Shown in pieces: positions 32,839 to 41,131 of a stretch of DNA of 64,000 bases (positions are counted from its first letter, which is position 1; every line of letters begins with the position of its first letter). Below the pieces are notes generated by a model. It ran no database searches and had not been told where the DNA came from. It was given only the letters and a program-made list of their open reading frames with translations. Source of the DNA: an uncultured Muribaculaceae bacterium (GTDB lineage Bacteria; Bacteroidota; Bacteroidia; Bacteroidales; Muribaculaceae); NCBI GenBank assembly GCA_910587235.1, contig CAJUKD010000001.1:62001-126000 (forward strand), written 5' to 3'. The position numbers and the translations under genes are program-made.

Positions 32839-33698
32839 TCCGCTTCTGAAGGCAGATTGAACAGCTGACGGCCTTCCTTGCTCATCATGTCGGTGAGTTC
32901 GTAGGGCTGGAAACGCACGTCGATGACCCCCTGCGCATAGCTTGCGGCTTCATAAGGCTGATATGCGAAAACTATGTCGCCGCTGTTGGTTACGTAGAAG
33001 TTTCCGTTGGCAGGCAGTCCTTCTATCGATATGGGACCGGCGAGCGCTTCCATGACTTTTGCACGTTCGCGTATTTTGTCAACAAGTTCATCGTTCATCT
33101 TTTCATGGACGAAAATGTCGTCAAGTTCTATTATACGTCCCGATTCGATGTCGTAGTTGATGTATTTTGTGTTTGAAGAACCATGAGCCGATCTCGGATA
33201 ATAGAAGTCCGTTTCTACGGCATAAGATAGGAATGTCTGCGACAAAGATTCTACGGAACCTTCAATTGTTATATATCCGTCGGCTTTATATAATGATTCG
33301 CCGTTGAATTGCTTTGTGTCCTTGTCTGTGTTCAGATTAAACCCGAGTTCTGATGCGTATTTGCGGAAATATTCAGTTGCTACGGTGTCGGAGTAAGTTT
33401 CCGCTTTTCCGAATGCGGCCGACACGATAGAGTCGCGCAGCGCAGTGCTTTCGTCGCCGTATATACGCTCCGGCATAAGGATTGTAGAGCGACAGGCGAT
33501 TGTTAGGTCGTGGTCGCTGTTATAATCCGAGGCCGAACCTTCAAGCGTGTAGACATTCTCGACGCTTTGGCGTGTGAAATCGATTGTATTGTCGCTGCCG
33601 CTTCGGCATGTGTCTGTTCCGCATGATGAAATCAGTGCTGCCGCCGATATTGCAATAGCGGCGCTGAACGCTGTCTGCAGTTGTCGTTTAGTTTTCAT
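32835..33698 (-). CDS. DUF3298-type exported lipoprotein
   Basis: A probable outer- or inner-membrane lipoprotein of 287 residues. The ATG at 33698 gives MKTKRQLQ and a hydrophobic stretch ending in the lipobox LISSC. The rest matches the DUF4163/DUF3298 pair seen in RsiV-like proteins: an N-terminal domain at about 40-150 and a C-terminal DUF3298 region with the typical NYDIESGRIIELDDIF and IVFAYQPYEAASYAQG. Such domains in anti-sigma factors bind lysozyme, but there is no transmembrane anti-sigma part and no sigma gene here. A -7-like box with one mismatch lies at 33754-33762. Confidence 0.75.
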   Translation of the reverse strand: MKTKRQLQTAFSAAIAISAAALISSCGTDTCRSGSDNTIDFTRQSVENVYTLEGSASDYNSDHDLTIACRSTILMPERIYGDESTALRDSIVSAAFGKAETYSDTVATEYFRKYASELGFNLNTDKDTKQFNGESLYKADGYITIEGSVESLSQTFLSYAVETDFYYPRSAHGSSNTKYINYDIESGRIIELDDIFVHEKMNDELVDKIRERAKVMEALAGPISIEGLPANGNFYVTNSGDIVFAYQPYEAASYAQGVIDVRFQPYELTDMMSKEGRQLFNLPSEAD

Positions 33699-33760
33699 AT
33701 TATTGTAATTCTTATAATTAATCGTCGTTTGGAGCATAACAAGCTCGTGTGTTGCAAAGT

Positions 33761-33802
33761 TCAGCGCCCCGAAGCGGATGTCTGTCCGATACGGGGCGCT
33801 GA
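33761..33802 (-). terminator. Hairpin after the M23 peptidase gene
   Basis: TCAGCGCCCCG (33761-33771) pairs with CGGGGCGCTGA (33792-33802). T tract on the plus side only. Confidence 0.55.
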
Positions 33803-33824
33803 TATTTTTGCCGTCAGGAAAGTC

Positions 33825-34805
33825 CTATCGCAACTTTAGTTTCTGCCCCGGGCGGAGTTTTGATTTGGTGCTCAATCCGTTGAGCTTGCACAACCGGCTT
33901 ACGGATGTGCCGTTGCGCGATGCTATACGGCTCAGGGAATCGCCTTTGCGGACAACGTATGTCGCCGAACCTTTGCCCTTGGACGAAGAGGACGCTGTAG
34001 CTCGCCAGGGTTTTGTCGGATTTTCTTTCAGGTAGCGCTTTGCGTATTCGCTGTTGGCCGCCGGCGAGAAATTGCGTGCGTTCTGGTATGTATTCTTGTC
34101 GAATGTGTATGAGTCTGTATGGGTGGTCTGGTTCGCGAAGTCGAATATGGCGCAAGGATTGATAGCATATCCCATGTAGCGTGTTTCGAAATGAAGGTGC
34201 GGACCTGTGGAGCGGCCTGTGTTACCGCCGAGAGCAATCGGGGTACCTGCTTTTACATATTGGTCGGGTTCGACAAGGAATGCAGAAAGATGGCCGTAGA
34301 CGGTTTCAAGGTCGTTGGTGTGGCGTAGCACCACGTAGTTGCCATAGCCTCGGCGCTCAAAGTTTGTTATGCGCACTCGGCCGTCGAATGCGGCACGGAT
34401 TGTGTCGCCCATATTGATTTTAAGGTCGACTCCTTTGTGCATGCGGCGGAAACGGCGGCGGTAGCCGTAAGGCGAGGTTATGTAGCCGGGGTGCGGCATT
34501 GAGAATTTCGACACGTCGATGTCGGCGGTCTGCGGAACCATGCTTTCTGTGTAGCAGTTCACACGCTTGCTGTCCCAGCCTTCGGTATATATGTCGAATT
34601 CGGGCTCGTCCTCATCGGAGAAGAGCGATTCGAGATATCGTGTTGTGTTGTCGACTGTTATTCCCGCATTACCCTGATTGGCAAGAAGTCGTCCGTGTTG
34701 GGCTTTGTGCTGGTCCGGAAGTCGGAAATCCTGTGCCGAAGTGGTATTTGCAAAAAAGAGGCCTGTGGCGATTAAAAGGTACCTGTTTATTACGGAGAGT
34801 GTCAT
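33825..34805 (-). CDS. Secreted M23 peptidase with C-terminal LysM domain
   Basis: A peptidoglycan endopeptidase or activator of 326 residues. The ATG at 34805 gives a signal peptide MTLSVINRYLLIATGLFF ending near TTSAQ. The LytM domain at about 125-225 has intact zinc ligands: HKGVDLKI (His and Asp) and GPHLHFE. The C-terminal 45 residues, beginning TYVVRKGDSLSRIA, form one LysM repeat that binds glycan. Intact ligands suggest real hydrolase activity. It lies 37 bases after ndk on the same strand and is probably cotranscribed. Confidence 0.9.
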   Translation of the reverse strand: MTLSVINRYLLIATGLFFANTTSAQDFRLPDQHKAQHGRLLANQGNAGITVDNTTRYLESLFSDEDEPEFDIYTEGWDSKRVNCYTESMVPQTADIDVSKFSMPHPGYITSPYGYRRRFRRMHKGVDLKINMGDTIRAAFDGRVRITNFERRGYGNYVVLRHTNDLETVYGHLSAFLVEPDQYVKAGTPIALGGNTGRSTGPHLHFETRYMGYAINPCAIFDFANQTTHTDSYTFDKNTYQNARNFSPAANSEYAKRYLKENPTKPWRATASSSSKGKGSATYVVRKGDSLSRIASRNGTSVSRLCKLNGLSTKSKLRPGQKLKLR

Positions 34806-34842
34806 CTGTTTTGTTGTCGTAGTCCTGGTTCTTGGTTTTGGA

Positions 34843-35307
34843 TCAGTCAAGTTCGTCGGGGGCATATATTGAGCCGATGCCTGCCAGAGTGTAGTCGAAA
34901 ATTTCTTCAGGGCGGAAGAAACGGTTTATTTCGATTTCCGCATTTTCGGGAGAGTCGGACGCATGAATGATGTTTTCCTGACCGCTCATACCGAAGTCGC
35001 CGCGGATGGTGCCCGGGGCTGCGTTGCGGCAGTTTGTGGCTCCGGTCATGGCTCGCACAACTTCTACGGCGTTTTTACCGCGGAGCACTGCTACGATGAC
35101 CGGTGTGGCTGTCATAGAGTGCAGTAAGGATGGGAAAAATGGACGGTCGACGAGGTGTGCGTAGTGTTCGCGGAGTATTGCTTCGTCGAGGCACATCATT
35201 TTGATGCCGGCTATAAGGAGGCCTTTGCGCTGAAAGCGTGTCAGGACATCTCCCACAAGGCAACGTGCGATTGTGGACGGTTTGAGTATGATGAAAGTCT
35301 GATCCAT
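34843..35307 (-). CDS. ndk: Nucleoside diphosphate kinase
   Basis: Moves phosphate from ATP to other nucleoside diphosphates through a phosphohistidine. It has 154 residues, the family's length. The catalytic H115 lies in ENIIHASDSPE, and the nucleotide-site residues in GATNCRNAAPGTIRGDFG are conserved with small changes (the usual NPxxxxPGTIR pattern). It opens with TFIILKPST, the usual strand. It has a strong promoter at 35346-35377. Confidence 0.96.
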   Translation of the reverse strand: MDQTFIILKPSTIARCLVGDVLTRFQRKGLLIAGIKMMCLDEAILREHYAHLVDRPFFPSLLHSMTATPVIVAVLRGKNAVEVVRAMTGATNCRNAAPGTIRGDFGMSGQENIIHASDSPENAEIEINRFFRPEEIFDYTLAGIGSIYAPDELD

Positions 35308-35345
35308 GGTCTGGTGCAGGTGATAGATTGTTTATGTTAAGACTC

Positions 35346-35377
35346 ACAAAGTTAGCTTTTTTTTCTTGCAAAGTCAA
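35346..35377 (-). promoter_or_regulatory. Promoter of ndk
   Basis: Minus-strand TAACTTTGT (35346-35354) with TTG (35375-35377) 20 bases upstream, a good -33/-7 match. Confidence 0.65.
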
Positions 35378-35431
35378 GCCGGACAGCTGCAAAAAGTGTG
35401 AAATTTTCACAAAACGTTGGAAACGGATGAA

Positions 35432-35467
35432 CAACGGCACCGTATCATTCGGGATACGGTGCCGTTG
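35432..35467 (-). terminator. 15-bp hairpin after the DUF4954 gene
   Basis: CAACGGCACCGTATC and GATACGGTGCCGTTG pair perfectly. A long T tract follows on the plus strand, little on the minus strand. Confidence 0.6.
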
Positions 35468-35494
35468 TAATAGCGTATTTTTTTTCGTTGCTGT

Positions 35495-37504
35495 TTATTC
35501 CGCTTTGAGGCGGCGTCGGAAGTTATCGGCCAAGGCGCTCTTTTTTGCGATGTGGTCGAGCACCATGCGGGCGAAAGGATCGTTTTCGAAATCGCCGCGC
35601 ACCTGTTCGAAGTCGGCGGCCTGTGTTTCATTGGTGCCGTCGGCGCCGAAGCCTATGCGCGAGATAAGGGAGAATTCTTTACGGGCGTCGTCGTATAGCA
35701 TGTTGTCGAGGCGGACGACACTCTGTTGCCAGTGGTCGGCGATTTCGGCAAGGTCTTCTGCCGTCAGTTCGCTGCATTCTTTGCCGAACCATTGTTTGAA
35801 ATTGTCGGCGACCCATGTCCATTCCATGTCGTAATAGTCGTCGGCAATTTCATGGATGCGTTTTTCGGCCTCGGCGAGGGATGCGATCTTGCCGTCGGCT
35901 ATGTCAGCGCAAAGCCGGTCGATTTCGGTCTGCGGGGCAATCATGCCGGCTATGTCGAGCCATTCGCCTCGTCCTGCGTAGGCTGTCGGCTGCAGGCGGG
36001 AGGCCACGGCGTCGGCGTCGCGCAAATCCGTTTCGCGCAGACGGTGTATTATTGAGTTTCCGAAGAATTTGTCGATAGCCATTCGGTAATAGTCGCGTCC
36101 TTTGCGCAGGGCACGGGCGTCGATAGTCATCGAGTGGTAGGCATATTGGTCGGCGGTCAGGCCTGTGGTCTGTTCGATTGTGTCGAGCAGCTTTATGCCG
36201 TCCAACATTTTAGAGATGGTATAGGGGCTGAGAAGGTTGAAGTTGATGGCGTCGAGGCGTGGGCTGCCGGGCTTGCGGCGGTCGCGCTTAGGCCATTTCT
36301 GGGCATCGCGTATAGTTCCTACGCTTTTTATGTTCACGCCCGGCACGAGGAAACTGCGTCCGCGGTTCTCGATCAGATAAGAGAAAGGAAGGGCTGATGT
36401 GTCGGGGTGGTTTACATGGCGTCCCATTACGAGTGAGAATGCGCCGATGCGAGCGGGCCATAATATATATGAGTCGCTGGTCGTTTTTGAGCCACGCTCT
36501 ACCATCCCCTGATGTATGGGACCGAGCTTGTACATGTGGTTGCTCTGGTTTGAGCCCGAACCGGCGTTGAGGAATGAGAACATTCCGGCAATCAGCAGGC
36601 TCGACTTGTGCATGGTCACAGTGTAGGGGCCGGCGAATATTGCCGCGGCTTCTCCGTTCTCGCACACACAGTTGGCGAAAAATAGAGAATCGTGGGCGGA
36701 AAACAGGTGGGATAGATGACAGGCTTGCCCGACGAATGTATTGACAAGTACTACAGAGTCTTCGACATGCGCGCCGGGTGCGAGAACGAAGTTTTCGGCC
36801 ATTACGTTGGCACCTACTACAACCGGGTCGGCTTCGCAGCCTGCTATTGTGCCGTTGTTGAGGCGGGTGACTCCTTCTACGCGGGCATAGTCGCCGATCT
36901 CGACGTTCCGTATTGTTCCGCTGTTGATCACCGAGGCATTGATTCCGATGCGTCCGCGGTCTGATGCTTTTGCACGTGCATGGTCGGCTATAAGCTTGCG
37001 CAGAGCCGATGTCAGACGGGGATTGTGACGGTATAGAGCGGTGAGATAGGCAAGCTGAGCCGAGAGGTTTTCATAGATAGGAACCTCGCGTCCTCCTGTT
37101 TCGTTCAGTACCGATACGTCGGTGCCTATGCCGAAAGAAGTCAGGCCGTCGGTGCAGATACAGTCGGTATTTTCGATGAAAGCGCCATCGGCTATGTCGT
37201 AGTTGGCTATGTAGTTTCCTATGCCGTGGATATAGACGTCGTTGCCTACTGTGCAGTTGTGAAGTGTGGCGTCGCTGATGCCGGAACTAAGAACAATTCC
37301 ACCTGTACGGGTAAATGTTTTAGAAAAGGTTCCGAGAAAGATTTTGCCGGAAAAGCGGACATTTCGGCAGCATTCGGGGGAAAATCCGTCTTTGACGTTT
37401 ATTTCTGTCCAATCTGCCGCTGTACATCCGCGCCTTTCGAGTATTGATATTTCCTCTTTTGTCAGGGAGCGGAATTTTTTGTCTGGTTTGTCAGATGTCG
37501 TCAT
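35495..37504 (-). CDS. DUF4954 family protein with left-handed beta-helix
   Basis: A 669-residue soluble protein that matches the DUF4954 family of Bacteroidetes and spirochaetes. The ATG at 37504 gives MTTSDKPDKK. Residues about 60-330 show hexapeptide-repeat character (repeated V, I and G spacing, such as GNDVYIHGIGNYIANYD) as in acyl- and nucleotidyl-transferases built on left-handed beta-helices. The C-terminal half is mostly helical. No catalytic residue can be named with confidence, so the substrate is unknown. The promoter box TAATTTTGT lies at 37543. Confidence 0.75.
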   Translation of the reverse strand: MTTSDKPDKKFRSLTKEEISILERRGCTAADWTEINVKDGFSPECCRNVRFSGKIFLGTFSKTFTRTGGIVLSSGISDATLHNCTVGNDVYIHGIGNYIANYDIADGAFIENTDCICTDGLTSFGIGTDVSVLNETGGREVPIYENLSAQLAYLTALYRHNPRLTSALRKLIADHARAKASDRGRIGINASVINSGTIRNVEIGDYARVEGVTRLNNGTIAGCEADPVVVGANVMAENFVLAPGAHVEDSVVLVNTFVGQACHLSHLFSAHDSLFFANCVCENGEAAAIFAGPYTVTMHKSSLLIAGMFSFLNAGSGSNQSNHMYKLGPIHQGMVERGSKTTSDSYILWPARIGAFSLVMGRHVNHPDTSALPFSYLIENRGRSFLVPGVNIKSVGTIRDAQKWPKRDRRKPGSPRLDAINFNLLSPYTISKMLDGIKLLDTIEQTTGLTADQYAYHSMTIDARALRKGRDYYRMAIDKFFGNSIIHRLRETDLRDADAVASRLQPTAYAGRGEWLDIAGMIAPQTEIDRLCADIADGKIASLAEAEKRIHEIADDYYDMEWTWVADNFKQWFGKECSELTAEDLAEIADHWQQSVVRLDNMLYDDARKEFSLISRIGFGADGTNETQAADFEQVRGDFENDPFARMVLDHIAKKSALADNFRRRLKAE

Positions 37505-37542
37505 AATTGCAAATGAATAAGTGCGTAAGTGTTTTTTTTGTG

Positions 37543-37551
37543 ACAAAATTA
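37543..37551 (-). promoter_or_regulatory. -7 promoter box for the DUF4954 gene
   Basis: Minus strand reads TAATTTTGT, an exact fit. The leader would be about 35 bases. No -33 TTG is visible. Confidence 0.45.
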
Positions 37552-37595
37552 CGCATTATTTCCGTAATATCGTTTTGTATTGTCTGAAAAAAAAG

Positions 37596-38180
37596 TCAGT
37601 CGATTATGTCTGTAGCCTTGTCATCGGCTGTGATAGCACGGATCGTACGACATGGGTTTCCGGCGGCGAAAGTGTGGGGTGGTATGTCGTGGCGGACAAC
37701 GCTGCCGGCTCCGACAACTGCTCCGTCGCCTATGGTCACGCCCGGAAGGATTATTGTGTTGGCGCATATCCAAACGTCGTTTCCTATGGTCACAGGACGG
37801 GCTTTCATTATTCCTTCGCTGCGCTGTGCTGCATCAAATGCATGCTCGACGGTGTATATTCCCGTATTCGGTCCGATAAATACATTGTTGCCTATGCACA
37901 CCTCGGCTTCGTCGAGTATCGTAAGGTTGTAGTTGCCTACGAAGCCGCTGCCTATCCGGATGTTGAAGCCGAAATCGCAGTGGAATGGCGAATGGATGGT
38001 GAAAGGTTGTCGGATTCCACCTAAAAGCGATTCGATGATGGCACGGCGTTCAACGAGCCTTGACGGAGGCAGGGTGTTGAATTCAAAACATTTTTCTTCA
38101 CAAGCCATAAGGCGGGCTGCGATGTCGTCGTTGATGTAGTGGCTCCAGATTCCGGCACGGAGCATTTCGTATTTATCCAT
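37596..38180 (-). CDS. Maa/NodL-family sugar O-acetyltransferase
   Basis: An acetyl-CoA-dependent sugar O-acetyltransferase of 194 residues. The ATG at 38180 gives MDKYEMLRAG, the standard opening; a longer open frame would run through the tRNA-His gene and is false. An N-terminal Mac helix domain is followed by a left-handed beta-helix with VWICANTIILPGVTIGDG. The catalytic His is in YTVEHAFD. The exact sugar cannot be told. It begins 11 bases after the T tract of the tRNA terminator, so it may need its own promoter or read-through from tRNA-His. Confidence 0.88.
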   Translation of the reverse strand: MDKYEMLRAGIWSHYINDDIAARLMACEEKCFEFNTLPPSRLVERRAIIESLLGGIRQPFTIHSPFHCDFGFNIRIGSGFVGNYNLTILDEAEVCIGNNVFIGPNTGIYTVEHAFDAAQRSEGIMKARPVTIGNDVWICANTIILPGVTIGDGAVVGAGSVVRHDIPPHTFAAGNPCRTIRAITADDKATDIID

Positions 38181-38190
38181 AAGGCGTATT

Positions 38191-38231
38191 AAAAAAACGG
38201 AACTGACATCTTTCGATCTCAATTCCGTTTT
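38191..38231 (-). terminator. Terminator of tRNA-His
   Basis: AAAACGGAA with TTCCGTTTT, extended by TGA/TCA past a mismatch, and followed on the minus strand by seven T (38191-38197). Confidence 0.75.
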
Positions 38232-38237
38232 GCTCAG

Positions 38238-38312
38238 GGTGCCCGGTGGGGCTCGAACCCACGACCTTCGGAACCACAATCCGACACTCTAACCAGCTGA
38301 GCTAAGGGCACC
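38238..38312 (-). tRNA. tRNA-His (anticodon GTG)
   Basis: The minus strand folds into a cloverleaf: acceptor GGTGCCC with GGGCACC, D-arm around AGCTCAGCTGGTTAGAGT, anticodon stem TCGGA/TCCGA with loop TTGTGGT (anticodon GTG), and T-arm GTGGG-TTCGAGC-CCCAC. The first G is the extra G-1 typical of histidine tRNAs, and it pairs with a C discriminator. The CCA end is not encoded. It has its own promoter and terminator, so it is an independent unit. Confidence 0.95.
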
Positions 38313-38327
38313 ATTTTTAAAGGCACT

Positions 38328-38358
38328 GCAAAGGTACGCATTATTTTTGAATCTGCAA
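38328..38358 (-). promoter_or_regulatory. Promoter of tRNA-His
   Basis: Minus-strand TACCTTTGC (38328-38336) with TTG (38356-38358) 19 bases upstream; the clearest -33/-7 pair in the window. Confidence 0.75.
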
Positions 38359-38401
38359 GACCTTGCCGCGCTTTTTTTTGATTTTTTTTCGGTGTCCGAG
38401 G

Positions 38402-38662
38402 TCAGCTGTCGGCTGATTTGCTGTCGTCGACGGGTATATCTCCATGACTGCCAAGGAGCAATACGGCCCGGGAGGCCATGTCGGCGGGAACAAGCAGTTC
38501 TATGGGCGCCCAAGTCATTGTCATAGGATAGACAGAAGCAATGGTGTCGTTGCGCAGTACGGATGGTATTCCTGCGGCACTGAGCATGCCGCGGGCGATG
38601 TGAGCCTCGCTTTCGACGGTAAATTCGCCGACGCTAACCCAATCTTGTCTGATTGCTGTCAT
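38402..38662 (-). CDS. DUF2007 domain protein
   Basis: A small cytoplasmic protein of 86 residues. It opens with VSVGEFTVESEAHIARGML and has ELLVPADMASRA later; this alpha/beta repeat pattern matches the DUF2007 (putative signal-transducing) family, whose members are often annotated without a proven function. It is the last gene of the export operon: its ATG lies 5 bases after the tolC-like stop. The acidic tail DDSKSADS is not conserved in the family. Confidence 0.7.
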   Translation of the reverse strand: MTAIRQDWVSVGEFTVESEAHIARGMLSAAGIPSVLRNDTIASVYPMTMTWAPIELLVPADMASRAVLLLGSHGDIPVDDSKSADS

Positions 38663-38667
38663 GATGT

Positions 38668-39972
38668 TTAAATGTCGCTTTTGTTGTAGAACTGAAGGAT
38701 TCGTGTGCGGAGTATGGACTCGTATTTTGCCTGTACGGCCTCGGCCATGGCGGCAGTGTAGTTTGATTTGGCCTCCTCGAATTCTGTGGCGTTGGCGCGT
38801 CCGAAGTCGTATTTCTGTTTCATGGCTTCAAAAGCCGCCCGCGATGCTTCGACGGCCACGTCGGCCGCACGGCGTTTTTTGTCGGCGCCTACGGCCTGTG
38901 TATAAGCTTGGTTTATTGCCTTGAACAGGCGTGCGCGGGAGTCGTCGAGCCTCAGGCGTGCGTTTTCTTCCTGGAGTCGTGCGCGGCGCACACTGTTACG
39001 GGTGCCGAAAGCGTCGAATATGGGTACTGACAGCGAGAATCCGAAACTCTGGCTGAAGTTGTGGCGCATCTGCTGGCCGAAGTTTTCGTTGTCGATGCTG
39101 GAAGTCTTGTAGTAGTTGGTGCCGAGTCCGGCGTTGAGAGATAGGGTGGGGATGTATCCTGTTTTAGCCAGAGCTGTATTTTTTTCAGCGCTTTCCACTT
39201 CGAGGGCTGACGCGCGCATGGAGTGATTGTATTGAAGTGCGTTACGGAACACATCGTCGGCCGATACGAGCGGCAGTTGTGTGTCGGCGAGCGGACTTAT
39301 TGAAAAACCGTCGGCTGAGGGCAGGTTGAGGAGCTGGGCCAGATCAAGCAAAGCCATTATACTGTCGTTGGTAGCGTTGACCACTGTAAGTTCGTCGGAT
39401 GCTACTTGCTGTCGAGCCTGATAGATGTCGAGTTCGGGGATTTTACCGGACTCGAGCAGTGCGGATCGGCGTTGCAGTTCTCCGCGTGATATGGCGAGGC
39501 GTTCTTTGGCCACCTGCAGCATTTCTCCACTGTAGAGAGCCTGAAGATATTGCGATATAACGTTGAGGGTCACGTCGTCTTTCGCAGCCTCAAGCTGTTC
39601 TACCATGGCACGTAGTCCGCTTCGGGCATAATCGAGGCGCCGTACGGCCGACAGACCCTGAAAAATCGGCAGTGACAGTTGCGCACCTACGGAAAATGAA
39701 GATGTGTTTCGGTTGGCGTAGGTATTGTCGGCGGTCAGGGCACGCCCGAGGTTGAACGATTGTGACGCATATCCGCTCAATTGTGGCAGAAATCTGTCTT
39801 TGGCGGCGGTGACGTCGAGTTCGCCTGAAAGGGTTTCGAGGCGGCGTGTGCTGACGTCGATGTTGTGGTCGATGGCATAGCTCACACAGTCGTCGAGGCT
39901 CCATGGTTCGGCTGAATTTGCGCCGGCGGCCCAGAGTGCGAGCGAGAGCGACAGCATTATTTTAGGTTTCAT
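38668..39972 (-). CDS. TolC-family outer-membrane efflux protein
   Basis: An outer-membrane channel of 434 residues. A signal peptide (MKPKIMLSLSLALWAAGANS, then AEPW) precedes two repeats of the long helix-strand-helix pattern of TolC (about 30-220 and 225-430). Typical patterns include the opening SLDDCVSYAIDHNIDV and many Ala, Leu and Gln residues in coiled-coil spacing, with YxxNLSLSVPIFDAFG-like strands in the second half. With the adaptor and ABC components next to it, it should be the exit duct of this pump. Confidence 0.92.
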   Translation of the reverse strand: MKPKIMLSLSLALWAAGANSAEPWSLDDCVSYAIDHNIDVSTRRLETLSGELDVTAAKDRFLPQLSGYASQSFNLGRALTADNTYANRNTSSFSVGAQLSLPIFQGLSAVRRLDYARSGLRAMVEQLEAAKDDVTLNVISQYLQALYSGEMLQVAKERLAISRGELQRRSALLESGKIPELDIYQARQQVASDELTVVNATNDSIMALLDLAQLLNLPSADGFSISPLADTQLPLVSADDVFRNALQYNHSMRASALEVESAEKNTALAKTGYIPTLSLNAGLGTNYYKTSSIDNENFGQQMRHNFSQSFGFSLSVPIFDAFGTRNSVRRARLQEENARLRLDDSRARLFKAINQAYTQAVGADKKRRAADVAVEASRAAFEAMKQKYDFGRANATEFEEAKSNYTAAMAEAVQAKYESILRTRILQFYNKSDI

Positions 39973-39990
39973 AAGTTTGCAAGTATGAAA

Positions 39991-41094
39991 TTATTCTGTT
40001 ATTCTTTCTCCGCGCAGGCAGGCAGTGGAATCGACACCCGAGCGCACTTCGATGTTGATGCCGTCGCTTACGCCTGTGTCGATGGCGCGGCGTTCGAATA
40101 TCTGTTTTGGCAGACTGTCGGTCAGGACGTAGACATAACAGCTGTCGCCACGGAATTCCACGACGGATTCCGGCACCGTCAGCAGACCGGTATTGCGGCT
40201 GAGGATTACAGTGGCGTTGGCACTATAGCCTGCACGCAACTGGGTGTCGATGCTGTCGGGAAGATGGAGTGCGGCTTTTATTTCGAAAGTGTTGGCGCCG
40301 GCGTTGTCGGTGCCTTTAGGCGCGATGTATTCGATTTCGGCGGTGGGGTGCATGTCCGGTGCCGCTCCGACGACAATTTCCATAGGCATCCCGACTGCGA
40401 GCTGTCCTACTTCCGTTTCGTCGACTTTGCCTTTGAATATCAGGTTGTTCATGTCAGCGATCGTTGCAATTGTCGTGCCGTCGTTGAATGTGTTGGCCTG
40501 GATTACGGAGCTACCGACTTTCACCGGCACATCGAGAACCAGACCGGTGATTGTGGCGCGTACGAGAGTGTTGCTTTCGGTGGCGTTGTAGCGCGATACG
40601 CCGTTGCGCACGATGTCGAAAGCATCGGCGGCGGCATCAAGTTCCTGCTTTGCCTGTTCAAAAGTCTTGAGCGAATTCTCATATTCCTCGCGGGAGATGA
40701 TTTTGCGTTCGTAGAGGGCTTTGTCGCGTTCGTGTTTGACGCGTGCATCCTCAAGGTTTATTTCGGCGACGTTGATGCGGTTCTGAGCCGACGACAGCGA
40801 CGAAGCTTCCGGTATGACTTTGATTTTTGCGATTATATCACCTGTGGCTACGCGATCGCCGGGTTTTACTGCAATATCGGTTATGATGCCTGATATCTGC
40901 GGTTTGATGTCGATTTCGTCGCGAGGCTCTATTTTGCCTGTCAGCACTGTGCTGCGTTCTATGGTGCGGGTTGATGCGTTGACAAGATTATAGCGCTCTT
41001 CCTTGGGGCGTGAATTAATGTAGAGATATACGAAAGAGCCGATAAAAAGCAGTCCGACGATTGTCCAGAGTGCGATTTTAAGAATGCGTTTCAT
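39991..41094 (-). CDS. Periplasmic adaptor (HlyD/MacA-like) of an ABC efflux pump
   Basis: The bridge between the inner-membrane transporter and TolC. It has 367 residues with an N-terminal membrane anchor at about 6-26, then the membrane-fusion barrel with KPQISGIITDIAVKPGDRVA (a split lipoyl half), a coiled-coil hairpin at about 110-170, and the matching second lipoyl half VRATITGLVLDVPVKVG. A beta-barrel and membrane-proximal domain follow. It is like MacA. It is 18 bases upstream of the tolC-like gene and 37 bases downstream of the first permease. Confidence 0.92.
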   Translation of the reverse strand: MKRILKIALWTIVGLLFIGSFVYLYINSRPKEERYNLVNASTRTIERSTVLTGKIEPRDEIDIKPQISGIITDIAVKPGDRVATGDIIAKIKVIPEASSLSSAQNRINVAEINLEDARVKHERDKALYERKIISREEYENSLKTFEQAKQELDAAADAFDIVRNGVSRYNATESNTLVRATITGLVLDVPVKVGSSVIQANTFNDGTTIATIADMNNLIFKGKVDETEVGQLAVGMPMEIVVGAAPDMHPTAEIEYIAPKGTDNAGANTFEIKAALHLPDSIDTQLRAGYSANATVILSRNTGLLTVPESVVEFRGDSCYVYVLTDSLPKQIFERRAIDTGVSDGINIEVRSGVDSTACLRGERITE

Positions 41095-41131
41095 GCGTTG
41101 TATTGAAATTTATTTATATGCGGTGTATGGT

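Noticed and set aside
32835..33698. RsiV-like anti-sigma factor
   Set aside because: Shares the DUF3298 region but is a lipoprotein without a cytoplasmic anti-sigma part and has no sigma gene beside it.
37596..38279. Longer version of the O-acetyltransferase starting at 38279
   Set aside because: The extra residues are a translation of the tRNA-His gene and its terminator.
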